Below are positions 44,708 to 54,485 of a stretch of DNA of 63,729 bases, piece by piece. The DNA comes from JAMXLO01 sp964427005 (GTDB lineage Bacteria; Pseudomonadota; Alphaproteobacteria; Acetobacterales; Acetobacteraceae), in NCBI GenBank assembly GCA_964427005.1, contig CAYRTL010000014.1, positions 1 through 63,729 on the forward strand, read 5' to 3'. Position 1 is the first letter of the stretch. Each line of letters opens with the position of its first letter. The position numbers were made by a program, and so were the translations under genes. The notes under the pieces are model-generated. The model ran no database searches and was not told the DNA's origin. It worked only from the letters and a program-made list of their open reading frames with translations.

Positions 44708-47398
44708 TTGGACGATCGAAGTTCACGCGAAGGACGGCCCTCACCTGACGCGCTGCTGCAAGCTGCGGAGCTCGGTTCGCGCGGGCGGCTGAAGATTTTT
44801 CTCGGCGCCGCGCCTGGTGTGGGCAAGACCTACGAAATGCTCAGCGCGGCACAGGCACGACGCAAGGAGGGCGCCGACGTGGTTGTCGGCGTCGTCGAGA
44901 CCCACGGCCGCAAGGAAACCGAGGCGCTGCTCGAAGGGCTGGAGATCATTCCACGCCGTGCCATCGATTACCGCGGGCACGTGCTGCAGGAGATGGACCT
45001 CGACGCGCTGCTGGCGCGTCGTCCGCAACTTGCCCTGATCGATGAACTCGCGCACACCAACGCGCCGGGCAGCCGCCATCCGAAGCGCTACATGGATGTC
45101 GAGGAGCTGATTGCCGCCGGCATCGACGTCTATACCACGCTCAATGTCCAGCACATCGAAAGTCTGAACGACGTCATCGCGCGCATCACGCGTATCCGCG
45201 TCCGCGAGACCCTGCCGGACTCCATTCTCGACAAGGCGGACGACATCGAGCTGATCGATCTCACGCCAGACGACTTGATTCAGCGTCTGAAGGACGGGAA
45301 GGTCTATATCCCGCACCAGGCCGAGCGTGCCATTCGGCACTACTTCTCGCCCGGCAATCTGACCGCTTTGCGTGAGCTCGCGTTGCGCCGCACCGCCCAG
45401 CGCGTGGACGAGCAGATGGTGCGCTATATGCAGGCGCACGCGATTCCCGGACCGTGGGCGGCCGGAGAACGCATCGTGGCCTGCATCGGCGGCGATGTCA
45501 GCAGTACCGATGTGGTGCGGAATGCCAAGCGCATGGCCGACAGCCTGCGGGCGCCGTGGACCGCCGTGCATGTCGAAACAGGGCGTGACCTCAACCTCAG
45601 CGATGTGGAGAGGGACCGCATCGCCGAGGCGATGCGCCTGGCGGAGCGGCTGGGCGCGGAAACGGTGACGCTGCCCGGCGAGGATGTCGCCGATACGCTC
45701 GCCGAGTACGCACGTGCGAACAACGTCACGCACATCATCATTGTGCAGCCGCCGCGATCATGGTGGGCCGAACTGTTCCGCGGCTCGCTGGCTCGGCAGC
45801 TCATCCGCAAAGCGAGTGGCGTGAGCGTGCACGTGCTTGGCCGAAGTGGCGAGGCGCCCGAGGAGCGCGAGCGTGCACTGCCGGCGGGCGAGGCCAGAAG
45901 TTATCTCGGCAGCCTTGCCTTCGTTGGTGTCTCGCTCGGGGTCGGGCTGCTGCTGCATCAGGTGCTGGGCGTCGCCAGTGTGGCGATGACATTCCTGACG
46001 GCAGTCTTGGTATCCGCTGTCGTGTATGGCTTGTGGCCGGCGCTGTTCGCCAGCTTTGTCAGCGTGCTGGCCTACAATTTCTTTTTTCTGCCGCCGCTGT
46101 ACACCTTCACTATCGCCGACCCCGAGAACGTCGTCGCGCTGTTCTTCTTCGGGGTTGTCGCGGTGATCGCCAGCAATCTCACCGCCCGCGTGCGTGCTCA
46201 GGCGATCGTCGCTCGGCAGCGCGCACGCACGACGGAGGAGCTGTATCAGTTCAGCCGCAAGTTGGCGGGGGCGGCCAATCTGGACGACTTACTGTGGGCT
46301 ACCGTGCATCAGATCGCGCTGATGCTGAAGGTGCGCGTGGTGATCCTGCTGCCGGAGGATGGCACGGTCGCGGTGCGTGCAGGTTTTCCGCCCGAGGATA
46401 CTCTGGATGCTGCGGACCTCGCTGCTGCCAAATGGTCGTGGGAGAAGAACCACGCCGCTGGCCGAGGGTCGGATACTCTACCAGGGGCAAAGCGCCTGTT
46501 CCTACCGATGAACACCGGCCGCGGCGCCGTGGGCGTCGTCGGTATCGACCGCGACGAACCGGGGCCGATCCTCACGCCAGATCAGCTTCGTCTGCTGAAC
46601 GCACTGGCCGACCAGGCCGCATTGGCGATCGAGCGCGTGAACCTGGTCGAAGATGTGGATCGCGCGCGTCTGATCGCCGAGACCGATCGTCTGCGTGGTG
46701 CGTTGCTGACATCCATCTCGCATGATCTGCGCACGCCGCTTTCGTCCATTCTGGGATCTGCTACAAGTTTGGCGACCCACAGCGAGTCACTCGACGCGGC
46801 GACACGTCTCGATCTGATCCGCAACATTCAGGACGAGGCGGAGCGGCTGAACCGGTTCATTGGCAATCTGCTCGATATGACACGGCTGGAATCGGGACCG
46901 CTGCGATTGAAGAGCGGGCCGGTGGATGTATCCGACGCCATCGGCAGTGCGCTGCGTCGAGCGAGGAAGATATTGGCGGGCCACCACACACAGGTTTCGT
47001 TGCAGCCTGATCTGCCCATGCTCGACGTCGATGAAGTGCTGTTCGAGCAGGTGGTATTCAATCTGCTGGACAACGCGGGCAAATACACGCCGACTGGATC
47101 GCTTATCACCATTCGAGGATGGCGGGACGACGGGCATGTATGCCTTCAGGTACTGGATGAAGGGCCCGGCATTCCACCATCCGATCTGGAGCGCATTTTC
47201 GATAAGTTCTATCGCGTGGATGTCGCTGATCGGCGGCGAGTCGGTACGGGGCTGGGATTGGCCATCTGTCGCGGCTTCGTCGAGGCAATGCACGGGACGA
47301 TCACTGCAAGCAATCGCAAAGACCGATCGGGCGCGGTTTTCACGATGAAGCTGCCGGCCTTTGTAGCCGCCGAACAGCCGGCGGAGACGATTGAGTGA
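44708..47398 (+). CDS. kdpD: Sensor histidine kinase KdpD
   Basis: An 896-residue membrane kinase. KdpD domain with Walker A GAAPGVGKT (33-41), a USP-like domain (about 245-380), four closely spaced TM segments (about 400-495), a GAF-like region (about 515-650), HisKA with SISHDLRTPL (about 670) and a HATPase with DNAGKYTP and GLGLAI. It senses low K+ or high salt and controls KdpE. It starts at TTG 44708, so translation may be limited; the palindrome before it may also reduce expression. Confidence 0.95.
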   Translation: MDDRSSREGRPSPDALLQAAELGSRGRLKIFLGAAPGVGKTYEMLSAAQARRKEGADVVVGVVETHGRKETEALLEGLEIIPRRAIDYRGHVLQEMDLDALLARRPQLALIDELAHTNAPGSRHPKRYMDVEELIAAGIDVYTTLNVQHIESLNDVIARITRIRVRETLPDSILDKADDIELIDLTPDDLIQRLKDGKVYIPHQAERAIRHYFSPGNLTALRELALRRTAQRVDEQMVRYMQAHAIPGPWAAGERIVACIGGDVSSTDVVRNAKRMADSLRAPWTAVHVETGRDLNLSDVERDRIAEAMRLAERLGAETVTLPGEDVADTLAEYARANNVTHIIIVQPPRSWWAELFRGSLARQLIRKASGVSVHVLGRSGEAPEERERALPAGEARSYLGSLAFVGVSLGVGLLLHQVLGVASVAMTFLTAVLVSAVVYGLWPALFASFVSVLAYNFFFLPPLYTFTIADPENVVALFFFGVVAVIASNLTARVRAQAIVARQRARTTEELYQFSRKLAGAANLDDLLWATVHQIALMLKVRVVILLPEDGTVAVRAGFPPEDTLDAADLAAAKWSWEKNHAAGRGSDTLPGAKRLFLPMNTGRGAVGVVGIDRDEPGPILTPDQLRLLNALADQAALAIERVNLVEDVDRARLIAETDRLRGALLTSISHDLRTPLSSILGSATSLATHSESLDAATRLDLIRNIQDEAERLNRFIGNLLDMTRLESGPLRLKSGPVDVSDAIGSALRRARKILAGHHTQVSLQPDLPMLDVDEVLFEQVVFNLLDNAGKYTPTGSLITIRGWRDDGHVCLQVLDEGPGIPPSDLERIFDKFYRVDVADRRRVGTGLGLAICRGFVEAMHGTITASNRKDRSGAVFTMKLPAFVAAEQPAETIE

Positions 47399-47405
47399 AC
47401 AGATT

Positions 47406-47483
47406 GTCATTGCGAGGAACGAAGCGAGGAAGCAATCCCCAACACGCAGGGGATTGCTTCCTCGCTTCGCTCCTCGCCTTGAC
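47406..47483. repeat. Palindromic repeat copy 2 (kdpD-kdpE gap)
   Basis: Arms GTCATTGCGAGGAACGAAG and CTTCGCTCCTCGC-CTTGAC about a short CCCAACACGCAGGGG centre. It lies eight bases past the kdpD stop. It is read through in frame with kdpE, so a longer kdpE frame starts inside kdpD. Confidence 0.88.
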
Positions 47484-47507
47484 AGCACCTCCGCAGCCAT
47501 TTCCCGC

Positions 47508-48200
47508 ATGAACTCCAACCCTCTGCGCATCCTTCTCGTGGATGACGAGCCGGCGATCTTGCGCTTTTTGCGGGCAGGTCTTGGCAGCCAGGGTTACCTC
47601 ACGGTCGAGGCTGGAAATGGCCAGGCGGCAATGGATGCGGTGCGGCAGGGCAGAGCGGACCTGGTCGTGCTCGATCTTGGGTTGCCTGATATCGACGGCC
47701 TGGAGGTGATCCGGCGCGTGCGAGAATCTGGCGCGTTGCTGCCGATCATCGTGTTGTCGAGCCGTGACAATGAGACGGCCAAGGTCACTGCACTCGATCT
47801 CGGCGCCGACGACTATGTCACCAAGCCATTCGGTATTGACGAATTGCTGGCGCGCGTGCGTGCCGCGCAACGGCATCGGCTCCAGCAGCAAGGCGAAAGG
47901 CCCATTTTCCGTACTGGTGACCTGACTGTTGACCTGGTCCGCCGTATCGTGACAGTGCGTGGCCAGGAGGTGAAGTTCTCACCCCGAGAGTATGATTTGC
48001 TTCGCCTGCTGGTCGCGCATGCCGGCAAGGTGCTGACCCACAACATGATCTTGCGAGAGGTCTGGGGACCGAACACCGACGTGCAATATCTGCGTATATA
48101 CATCCGGGCGCTGCGCCAGAAGATTGAGCGGGACACCGAAAAGCCCGAATACATCCTGACCGAGACGGGCGTAGGCTACCGCCTGAGGGCACAAGACTGA
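47508..48200 (+). CDS. kdpE: Response regulator KdpE
   Basis: A 230-residue OmpR-type regulator: receiver domain with acidic D12/D13, phospho-acceptor D56 (LVVLDLGLP) and K in YVTKPF; DNA-binding winged helix (about 130-228; REYDLLRLLVAHAG, VGYRLRAQD). The ATG at 47508 gives the normal N terminus; the longer frame contains the palindromic repeat. It activates kdpFABC when phosphorylated by KdpD. The stop overlaps the IIA gene by one base. Confidence 0.95.
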   Translation: MNSNPLRILLVDDEPAILRFLRAGLGSQGYLTVEAGNGQAAMDAVRQGRADLVVLDLGLPDIDGLEVIRRVRESGALLPIIVLSSRDNETAKVTALDLGADDYVTKPFGIDELLARVRAAQRHRLQQQGERPIFRTGDLTVDLVRRIVTVRGQEVKFSPREYDLLRLLVAHAGKVLTHNMILREVWGPNTDVQYLRIYIRALRQKIERDTEKPEYILTETGVGYRLRAQD

Positions 48201-48646
48201 TGAAGATCGCCGATCTCATCGGACCGGATCAGGTCATCATCGGGTTGCGTGCCGCCGACAAGACGCAGCTCCTGCAGGAGCTTGCAGGCAGAGCCGCCTC
48301 GGCGCTCGGTCTTGATCGGCGTATGGTCTTCGACGCATTGCAGGCGCGCGAGAATCTCGGATCGACCGGATTAGGCAAGGGATTCGCGCTGCCGCACGCG
48401 CGGCTCGACGACCTGCGCCAACCGTTTGCGTTATTCGCCCGGCTTGGCCGCCCTATCGACTTCTCCTCGATCGACGAAAAGCCAATCGATCTGGTGGTCC
48501 TGTTACTGACGCCGGCCAATGGCAACACGCGGCACCTTGCGATACTCGCCGCGGTATCGCGGCCGCTACGGGATGATCTGCTCGTCCAGCGCCTGCGTCA
48601 GGCTCCTGATGCGGCGGCCCTGCATAAGCTGCTTGCCGTCGCGTGA
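48200..48646 (+). CDS. PTS IIA (PtsN-like, nitrogen-PTS) protein in the kdp operon
   Basis: A 148-residue EIIA of the fructose/nitrogen family. The phospho-acceptor H66 lies in GKGFALPHAR. In E. coli dephosphorylated PtsN binds and stimulates KdpD. Here such a gene follows kdpE directly with a TGATG overlap, which suggests a dedicated link between the phosphotransfer system and potassium control. Whether EI-Ntr and NPr exist elsewhere in the genome is not visible. Confidence 0.86.
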   Translation: MKIADLIGPDQVIIGLRAADKTQLLQELAGRAASALGLDRRMVFDALQARENLGSTGLGKGFALPHARLDDLRQPFALFARLGRPIDFSSIDEKPIDLVVLLLTPANGNTRHLAILAAVSRPLRDDLLVQRLRQAPDAAALHKLLAVA

Positions 48647-48650
48647 AGCC

Positions 48651-49211
48651 TCAGCTCTCCAGTTCGCTATCCCAGTACAGGTAGTCGCGCCAGCTCTCGT
48701 GCAGGTAATTGGGCGGGAACGCTCGGCCGTTGTCCTGTAGTTCCCACGTGGTCGGCTGCCGGGGATGCGAACGCGGGAACATCGCGCACTCACGCGGCAG
48801 GCGCGAACCCTTGCGCAGATTGCAATCGCCGCAGGCCGTAACGACATTCTCCCACGTCGTGCGCCCACCCCGGCTTCGCGGCACCACGTGATCGAAGGTC
48901 AGGTCGTGCGCCGGTTGCCGCTCACTGCAATACTGGCAGACGAATGCGTCGCGCAGGAACACGTTGAACCGGGTGAACGCCGGCCGCCGCGCCGACGGGA
49001 TGTAGTCCTTCAGCGCGATCACACTCGGCAGCTTCATCGTCAGCGAGGGCGACCGCACCTCGGTCTCGTACTCTGACAGCACGGAGACCCGATCAAGGAA
49101 CACCGCTTTGACTGCATCCTGCCAGCACCAGAGCGACAGCGGGAAATACGACAGGGGCCGGAAATCCGCGTTGAGCACTAGCGCAGGATAGAATTGGCCA
49201 CCGTCAGGCAA
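48651..49211 (-). CDS. HNH endonuclease
   Basis: A 186-residue protein with an HNH core: CQYC (zinc pair), LTFDHVVPRSRGG (catalytic Asp-His), WENVVTACGDCNLRKG (second zinc pair). The N terminus carries the strand LVLNADFRPLSYFPL, typical of small bacterial HNH proteins of unknown cellular role. Convergent with the IIA gene four bases away. Confidence 0.9.
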   Translation of the reverse strand: MPDGGQFYPALVLNADFRPLSYFPLSLWCWQDAVKAVFLDRVSVLSEYETEVRSPSLTMKLPSVIALKDYIPSARRPAFTRFNVFLRDAFVCQYCSERQPAHDLTFDHVVPRSRGGRTTWENVVTACGDCNLRKGSRLPRECAMFPRSHPRQPTTWELQDNGRAFPPNYLHESWRDYLYWDSELES

Positions 49212-49357
49212 ACGCCGCTCCTCTGCGTCCGGAGCGCAAATCTGGGGGACAATCCGTTAACGACCCGCCAAATGTTGTGCGCCGCCGAGAACCGATTCGT
49301 TTATCGCAGAGGGCGACGCGTGCCGCAAGCCAAGCGGGTGCCGGATTCATGGCACCG

Positions 49358-50005
49358 TCATGCAAACGCGCGTTGCAGCGTCAGCGCACCCATCGACAGG
49401 CCGGTGTCATCTATCCCGTGCCCGAGCCGTGGCACGTACACCGCCTCCACCGGGACGTTTGCCGCGCGCAACGCCGCCTCCGCATCATGCGAGCGATGCA
49501 CCGGAACCACATCGTCCGCCTCGCCATGCACCAGCAGCACCGGCGCCCGGTTGGCGAGTTCCGCGGTCAGGCTGTCGGGCGCAACCAGGGCACCGGAGAA
49601 GGCCAGAATTGCCCGCGGCGCGTGTTGCCGGCGCAGGCCGGTGAACAGTACCGTCATCGCGCCCTGGCTGAAGCCCATCAGCGCGTACGCATCTCCCGGC
49701 AACCCGAGCCGGGCTAACTCCGCGTCGATGAATGCGTTCAGATACCCCGCCGCGCGGCGGACGCCCGCTTCCATGATTGCAGGCGAGCGGTCTGCCACGC
49801 TCCACCATTGCCGGCCAAAGCCGGGTTCATGCGGGAAGGGCGCATCGACCGAGACGAACAGTGCATCGGGCAGGGCGTGCGACCATGTGGGCGCCAGGTC
49901 GATCAGGTCGTGGCCGTCCGCGCCCAGACCATGGCAGAGCACAACAAGCTGCTTCGGCGCGGCTTTGGAGGCAGGTCCCCAGCGCGGTCCGTCGAGTTCT
50001 GCCAT
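49358..50005 (-). CDS. Alpha/beta-hydrolase, phospholipase/carboxylesterase type
   Basis: A 215-residue esterase. Nucleophile S113 in GFSQGAM, catalytic Asp in HGEADDVVP and His in RLGHGIDD form the triad. The family (Abhydrolase_2) deacylates short esters or lysophospholipids. It is divergent from gluQ with a 46-base gap. The 146 bases before HNH hold nothing clear. Confidence 0.9.
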   Translation of the reverse strand: MAELDGPRWGPASKAAPKQLVVLCHGLGADGHDLIDLAPTWSHALPDALFVSVDAPFPHEPGFGRQWWSVADRSPAIMEAGVRRAAGYLNAFIDAELARLGLPGDAYALMGFSQGAMTVLFTGLRRQHAPRAILAFSGALVAPDSLTAELANRAPVLLVHGEADDVVPVHRSHDAEAALRAANVPVEAVYVPRLGHGIDDTGLSMGALTLQRAFA

Positions 50006-50051
50006 GCCTCTCTCCCTTTGCCCTCAGCGGCGCGCTAGGTTGCCGCACGGC

Positions 50052-50882
50052 ATGTCTGTCGTCACCCGCTTCGCGCCAAGCCCCACGGGCTATCTCCATC
50101 TCGGCCATGCATTCAGTGCGCTGACCGCGTGGCGTCGTGCGCGCGAGCTGGGCGGACGATTCCTGCTGCGCCTGGAGGACATCGATCAGGCGCGCTGCCG
50201 CCCCGAATTCGCTACGGCCATCCTGGAGGATCTGGCATGGCTCGGCATTGATTGGGACGGCGAGGTGCGCGTGCAGTCGCGGCATCTGCCGGAGTATCGG
50301 GCGGTGCTGGATGCGCTGTCCGGGCGCGGTCTGCTGTATCCGTGTTTCTGCACCCGCGCCGACATCCACCAAGCGGCCAGCGCGCCGCACACGCCCGATG
50401 GCGCGCCGCTTTACCCTGGAACGTGCCGAGTTCTTTCAGAAGACGAACGTGCGGCGCGCATTGCTGCCGGCGAGCGCTACGCCTTGCGGCTGGACATGGC
50501 ACACGCGTTGACGATGCCGCTGACGTTCGAAGAGGAAGGCGAGGGGACGATCGTCTGTCATCCCGAACAGTTCGGTGACGTCGTGCTGTCGCGGAAGGAC
50601 GCGATCGGCAGCTATCATCTCTGCGTCACCCATGACGATGCGCTCCAGGGCGTCACGCTTGTCACGCGTGGCGAGGATCTGAAACCGGCAACACACTTGC
50701 ACCGCCTGCTTCAGGCGCTGATGGGCTGGCCGACGCCGACTTATGCGCACCACCGGCTGATCACGGATTCCACGGGGCGGCGCCTGGCAAAACGCGATCG
50801 CGCCGCCACGCTGCGCGAGCTGCGTGCTCAGGGGCATTCGCCCGCGCAGGTGCGGGCGCGCCTGCAGAAGCATGGTTGTTGA
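50052..50882 (+). CDS. gluQ: Glutamyl-Q tRNA(Asp) synthetase
   Basis: A 276-residue truncated GluRS. The class I HIGH-like motif is in TGYLHLGH, a zinc site in PCFCTR, and the KMSKS-like motif in RRLAKRDR. It lacks the anticodon-binding domain of GluRS. The enzyme attaches glutamate to queuosine at position 34 of tRNA(Asp). The ATG at 50052 gives the normal N terminus; the much longer open frame upstream is antisense to the esterase. Confidence 0.94.
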   Translation: MSVVTRFAPSPTGYLHLGHAFSALTAWRRARELGGRFLLRLEDIDQARCRPEFATAILEDLAWLGIDWDGEVRVQSRHLPEYRAVLDALSGRGLLYPCFCTRADIHQAASAPHTPDGAPLYPGTCRVLSEDERAARIAAGERYALRLDMAHALTMPLTFEEEGEGTIVCHPEQFGDVVLSRKDAIGSYHLCVTHDDALQGVTLVTRGEDLKPATHLHRLLQALMGWPTPTYAHHRLITDSTGRRLAKRDRAATLRELRAQGHSPAQVRARLQKHGC

Positions 50883-50987
50883 ATGCCCTGGCGGGCCCGG
50901 CGGCATGGTGCCGCTACTCATGGCCGGCACGGTGGCCGGCCATGACGAATGGGATGTGAGTCAGATGAGCGCCGTCGCCGTCGCCGG

Positions 50988-51701
50988 CTAACCGTCCCGA
51001 CGGAACGTCACCACCAGCACATCGCGGAACCCTGGCGTCGCCTGGTCGATCGGCTCGACCGGTGTCACGCCGTGCATCACGCGGTGGTCGTCCACCCAGG
51101 CGGCATCGAACGGTTCGGTCAATGTGAAGCTGCCGAGATCGCGGCCATCCGTGCCGCGGATCGAGGTAACGCCACTTTGGACGTTGCGCCGGCCAATCAG
51201 CAGCACCAGCACGTAATCGACGCCATCGCGATGCATGCCTTCGGGCGTCGGCTGTCCCGCCTCTCCGCTGCGCGCCTCGATGCGGAACTGATGCACCTCG
51301 ATGTGCCAGTCGCGCGTCGGCGACAGGCGCTCGAACAGCTCGCGGCACGTATCCAGTATCGTTGTCATGCTGGGACCGGACGCGATCTCCGGCAGCACCG
51401 GATCGAACCAGCGCGCGATGCCGCCATTCAGCGGATTGTAGTCGCGGCTCTGATAGTGCGGCTGGTGAGGCTTGCGGTGGATCGGCTCGCCTGTGCGCGT
51501 GCCAAACGCAGCGTGCCGCCGCTTCCGATAGCGGCCGCCGTCCGCCATGTAGGTGTCAAGGCCAAGATCGTTCCAGCTCGCCGCGAAGGTCGGCCAGTCG
51601 GTAAGCGAACCCTCTGCTGCGAAGATGGCGCGCATATCGCGACCCCCCACGAAGGCGAACCCGTCAGTCGTCAGCGCGTTCGTGAGCTGCTGTGTGGTCA
51701 T
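50988..51701 (-). CDS. 2OG-Fe dioxygenase family protein (BsmA-like)
   Basis: A 237-residue protein of the 2OG-Fe dioxygenase group. H and D ligands lie in EGMHRDGVDYVLVLL, the distal His in DDHRVMHGVTPV and the 2-oxoglutarate-binding Arg near RDVLVVTFRR. Members hydroxylate amino acids such as isoleucine. The first 38 bases overlap the 3' end of the MscS gene on the same strand. Confidence 0.88.
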   Translation of the reverse strand: MTTQQLTNALTTDGFAFVGGRDMRAIFAAEGSLTDWPTFAASWNDLGLDTYMADGGRYRKRRHAAFGTRTGEPIHRKPHQPHYQSRDYNPLNGGIARWFDPVLPEIASGPSMTTILDTCRELFERLSPTRDWHIEVHQFRIEARSGEAGQPTPEGMHRDGVDYVLVLLIGRRNVQSGVTSIRGTDGRDLGSFTLTEPFDAAWVDDHRVMHGVTPVEPIDQATPGFRDVLVVTFRRDG

Positions 51702-54051
51702 ACCGCTGTCCCTCGGCGTGTGCTTCCGCCACCTGAGTCACCGCAACAAAACGCCGCACCGGGTTGTAAAGTTCGATCCCCAGTTCCTCGAATCGCTTCT
51801 TCATCCGCCGGTTGAATTCCCGCTGCACGCTCCAACGGCCGGAATCCGTGCAGACCACTTGGCCGGCAATCGTCACGCACGCGCCGTCGACCTTGTCCAC
51901 GCCCCAAAGCTGAAGATCACTGAGCATCTTCGGCGAGAATTCGTCTTCGCTGCGCATGCCGGAGACGATTTCCTTCAATACCTCGGACACATGATCCGTA
52001 TCCTCGTGTGAGCCAATGGAAACGGTGATCGAAGCGTTACCGATGCCTCGGTTCACATTGGTGACGCTGGTTACTGCACTGAACGGTATGATGTGAACCG
52101 AACCGTCACCCGCGCGAAGCCGGATGGTACGAACCGACAGGTTCTCCACCGTTCCCGACAGCCCAGCCACCGTGACCCAGTCGCCGACCTGCATGGCGTT
52201 TTCCAGCAGCAGGAAGATGCCGGTGATCAGGTCCTGCACGAGCTTTTGGGAACCGAAGCCGATGGCGACACCGACGATACCGGCGCCGGCCAGCAGCGGG
52301 CCGATGTTCACACCGATCTCGCTCAGCGCCATCAGCACGGTGACCGTCAGAATGGTGATCAGCAGCGTGGTGCGCAGCAGCGGCAACAGCGTGCGGAGCC
52401 TGGCGGATCGCGGTACCTGCGCCTCCTGAGTGAGACGTGACAGGTGCCGCTCGATCGCAGCATTCACGAACTCCCATACCGCGACTGCCAGCAGCACAGT
52501 CAGCGCCAGCGACATCACCGCGCCAAGCAGTTGTTGACCTGCTGCCGTCCCAAACAGCCAATCCAGTGTCCTTAGCCCCCAAAGCTGAAGCAGCACCAGG
52601 ACACTGATCAGGTACACCAGAAAGCGCACAATCCCTTGCAGCACTCCGCGATAAAGCAGGAGGCGTGCCTGTATCGTGGGATAGTTACTGGATGCCGCCG
52701 AACCGAGGCGCAGCAGGCGATCCGTGACTCCAAGTCCGACAATCAGCGCAATCCGCGCGATAACCACCACCGCAATCGTCACACCGACGAAGTGTACCAC
52801 ATGGTTAAATGCACGCGTGTTTTCGACCGACGTTACGAGCCAGGTGACCGCGATCAAGAACAGCGCAAGCCAATGCCAGGCCGCTGCAAAGGAGTTGCGG
52901 AGGGCCGCCAGCGGGCCGCGGGAGCCTTCCGGGGCCGCTATCCAGCGCGCTACAGCTCGCCGCTGCTGCAGCACGACGATAGCCAGCAGCAGATAAACAA
53001 TGAAATAGCCGGCGATCAGCAGACCTTCCTGTGCCGACTCCGACATGCCGAGTTCGGCACCGACTTCGGCGAGAGTCGGTGCGATCAAGCCGATCACGAC
53101 GATACGCCGCGTCCAGCGCATGGCGTAAGCCGCTGTTGCATCACTGATCGCGAGCAGTCGAAGCGCGGGTTGCGACGGCGAGAACAGCATCTCGGCGATG
53201 CACATCAACGTCGCATACACGATGTAGGCGCCGATAATGACCGAGGTGACGCCACGCGCCAGTGTGTCGCCGCCTAATGCGCCCGCCGCGACCAGATGGG
53301 CGACGATGGCGAACCCAACTACTGGCAACAGGTCCAGAACCAGTCGGGCCAGCATAAACGGCAACCGCAGCAATAATGTCAGCGCCGCAAATCGGCGCTT
53401 GCGCGGTAGTTCGATTTCGCCTCTTTCGGCGCGGGCCTCGCCGTCGGTCTCCTCGGCCTCCTGAAGAGCGTCGCCGTTGCCGTTGGTTGGCGCACGGCGG
53501 GCCAGCGCCGCGCGTGGGCGCCGCAAGGCGAACCGGATCGCCCACTCCGCTGCCAGGCCGCCGGCCATGACCAGAGCAAGACGCCAGGCGATATCGAGCA
53601 ACACGCTCTGCGCCCAAGGATCCGTCGCCATGACCGTGAGCCAGCCCCACAGCAGCGGTGCGCTTTGGACAGTGTGCAGAGCTGCAACGATTTCCTCCGA
53701 CAGATGTCGGAAGAACATCGTCAGGTCATCCAGCACATTGTTTCCGGTGTGCTGTGGCGACGGCGCAGGCGCAGGCGGCGGTTGCGGGGGGGCTTGGTCC
53801 GGTTGTGCGGCGGGCGTCTCGGTGGCGGGCGCAGCACCGCGTGCCGCGGGCCGCAACTTGGCTATGGCCTCGAGCGTTGCGGTGACCTCGGCGCGTTTCT
53901 TGGGATCGTTCAGCACTTGCAGAACGTCGCGGGCCTGCTCCGGGCTGATTTGCGGCGCGTTGTTCGGTGGAGTCTGTGCCGAAGGCTGCGCCCGGGCCGG
54001 CAAGGCCGCGAGCAGGATGGCAAATCCGGTAAACAGGATGCAGCGAATCAT
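51664..54051 (-). CDS. Mechanosensitive ion channel (MscS family), large
   Basis: A 795-residue membrane protein. Signal peptide (1-22), a Pro/Ala-rich periplasmic stretch (about 75-100), about ten TM segments and the MscS core near 600-760: LLAGAGIVGVAIGFGSQKLVQD and TVENLSVRTIRLRAGDG. It protects from osmotic downshift. The ATG at 54051, with ggga upstream, is chosen because it puts the signal peptide at the N terminus. Overlaps the 2OG gene. Confidence 0.9.
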   Translation of the reverse strand: MIRCILFTGFAILLAALPARAQPSAQTPPNNAPQISPEQARDVLQVLNDPKKRAEVTATLEAIAKLRPAARGAAPATETPAAQPDQAPPQPPPAPAPSPQHTGNNVLDDLTMFFRHLSEEIVAALHTVQSAPLLWGWLTVMATDPWAQSVLLDIAWRLALVMAGGLAAEWAIRFALRRPRAALARRAPTNGNGDALQEAEETDGEARAERGEIELPRKRRFAALTLLLRLPFMLARLVLDLLPVVGFAIVAHLVAAGALGGDTLARGVTSVIIGAYIVYATLMCIAEMLFSPSQPALRLLAISDATAAYAMRWTRRIVVIGLIAPTLAEVGAELGMSESAQEGLLIAGYFIVYLLLAIVVLQQRRAVARWIAAPEGSRGPLAALRNSFAAAWHWLALFLIAVTWLVTSVENTRAFNHVVHFVGVTIAVVVIARIALIVGLGVTDRLLRLGSAASSNYPTIQARLLLYRGVLQGIVRFLVYLISVLVLLQLWGLRTLDWLFGTAAGQQLLGAVMSLALTVLLAVAVWEFVNAAIERHLSRLTQEAQVPRSARLRTLLPLLRTTLLITILTVTVLMALSEIGVNIGPLLAGAGIVGVAIGFGSQKLVQDLITGIFLLLENAMQVGDWVTVAGLSGTVENLSVRTIRLRAGDGSVHIIPFSAVTSVTNVNRGIGNASITVSIGSHEDTDHVSEVLKEIVSGMRSEDEFSPKMLSDLQLWGVDKVDGACVTIAGQVVCTDSGRWSVQREFNRRMKKRFEELGIELYNPVRRFVAVTQVAEAHAEGQRYDHTAAHERADD

Positions 54052-54169
54052 TGGCACTCCCAACACGAACCGGCGTGGTTGGTCAACAAAATGGCAATGT
54101 GCGGCTGTGGCCCGCTGGAATCCCACATAGCGGGGTGTATGGTAAGCCCTGCGATGCGGTCCGGAGGCG

Positions 54170-54364
54170 GTGAAGACGTTCCTCACGATCCTTGTTGTGA
54201 TCCTGATGTTCGCCACCCTCGGCGTGCTGTTCGCGGGGCTGTTCGGTCTGGTCCGCGGAGGCGGCAACCCGGCCCGCTCCAATCAGTTGATGCGCTGGCG
54301 GGTGATCCTGCAGGGGGCCGCGCTGCTCCTGCTGATCCTGTTAATGACCCTGCTGCGGTCCTGA
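54170..54364 (+). CDS. HIG1-domain twin-TM protein
   Basis: 64 residues, two TM helices (about 2-26 and 44-62) joined by the polar loop GGGNPARSNQLMRWRV, the HIG1 (hypoxia-induced) signature. GTG start at 54170 behind a cggagg site. HIG1 proteins associate with cytochrome oxidase in mitochondria and alphaproteobacteria. Divergent from MscS and 121 bases before etfB. Confidence 0.85.
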   Translation: MKTFLTILVVILMFATLGVLFAGLFGLVRGGGNPARSNQLMRWRVILQGAALLLLILLMTLLRS

Positions 54365-54485
54365 CCAACCGGTTTGACAGCCTACCGGCCGGTGCATATG
54401 GTCCGCCGCCTCTATTGCAGGTGCGAACAGGCGGGTGGCCCGCCTCGCGAACGCGCAACATTCCTGGAAGCGGCACGGTCCTCCC

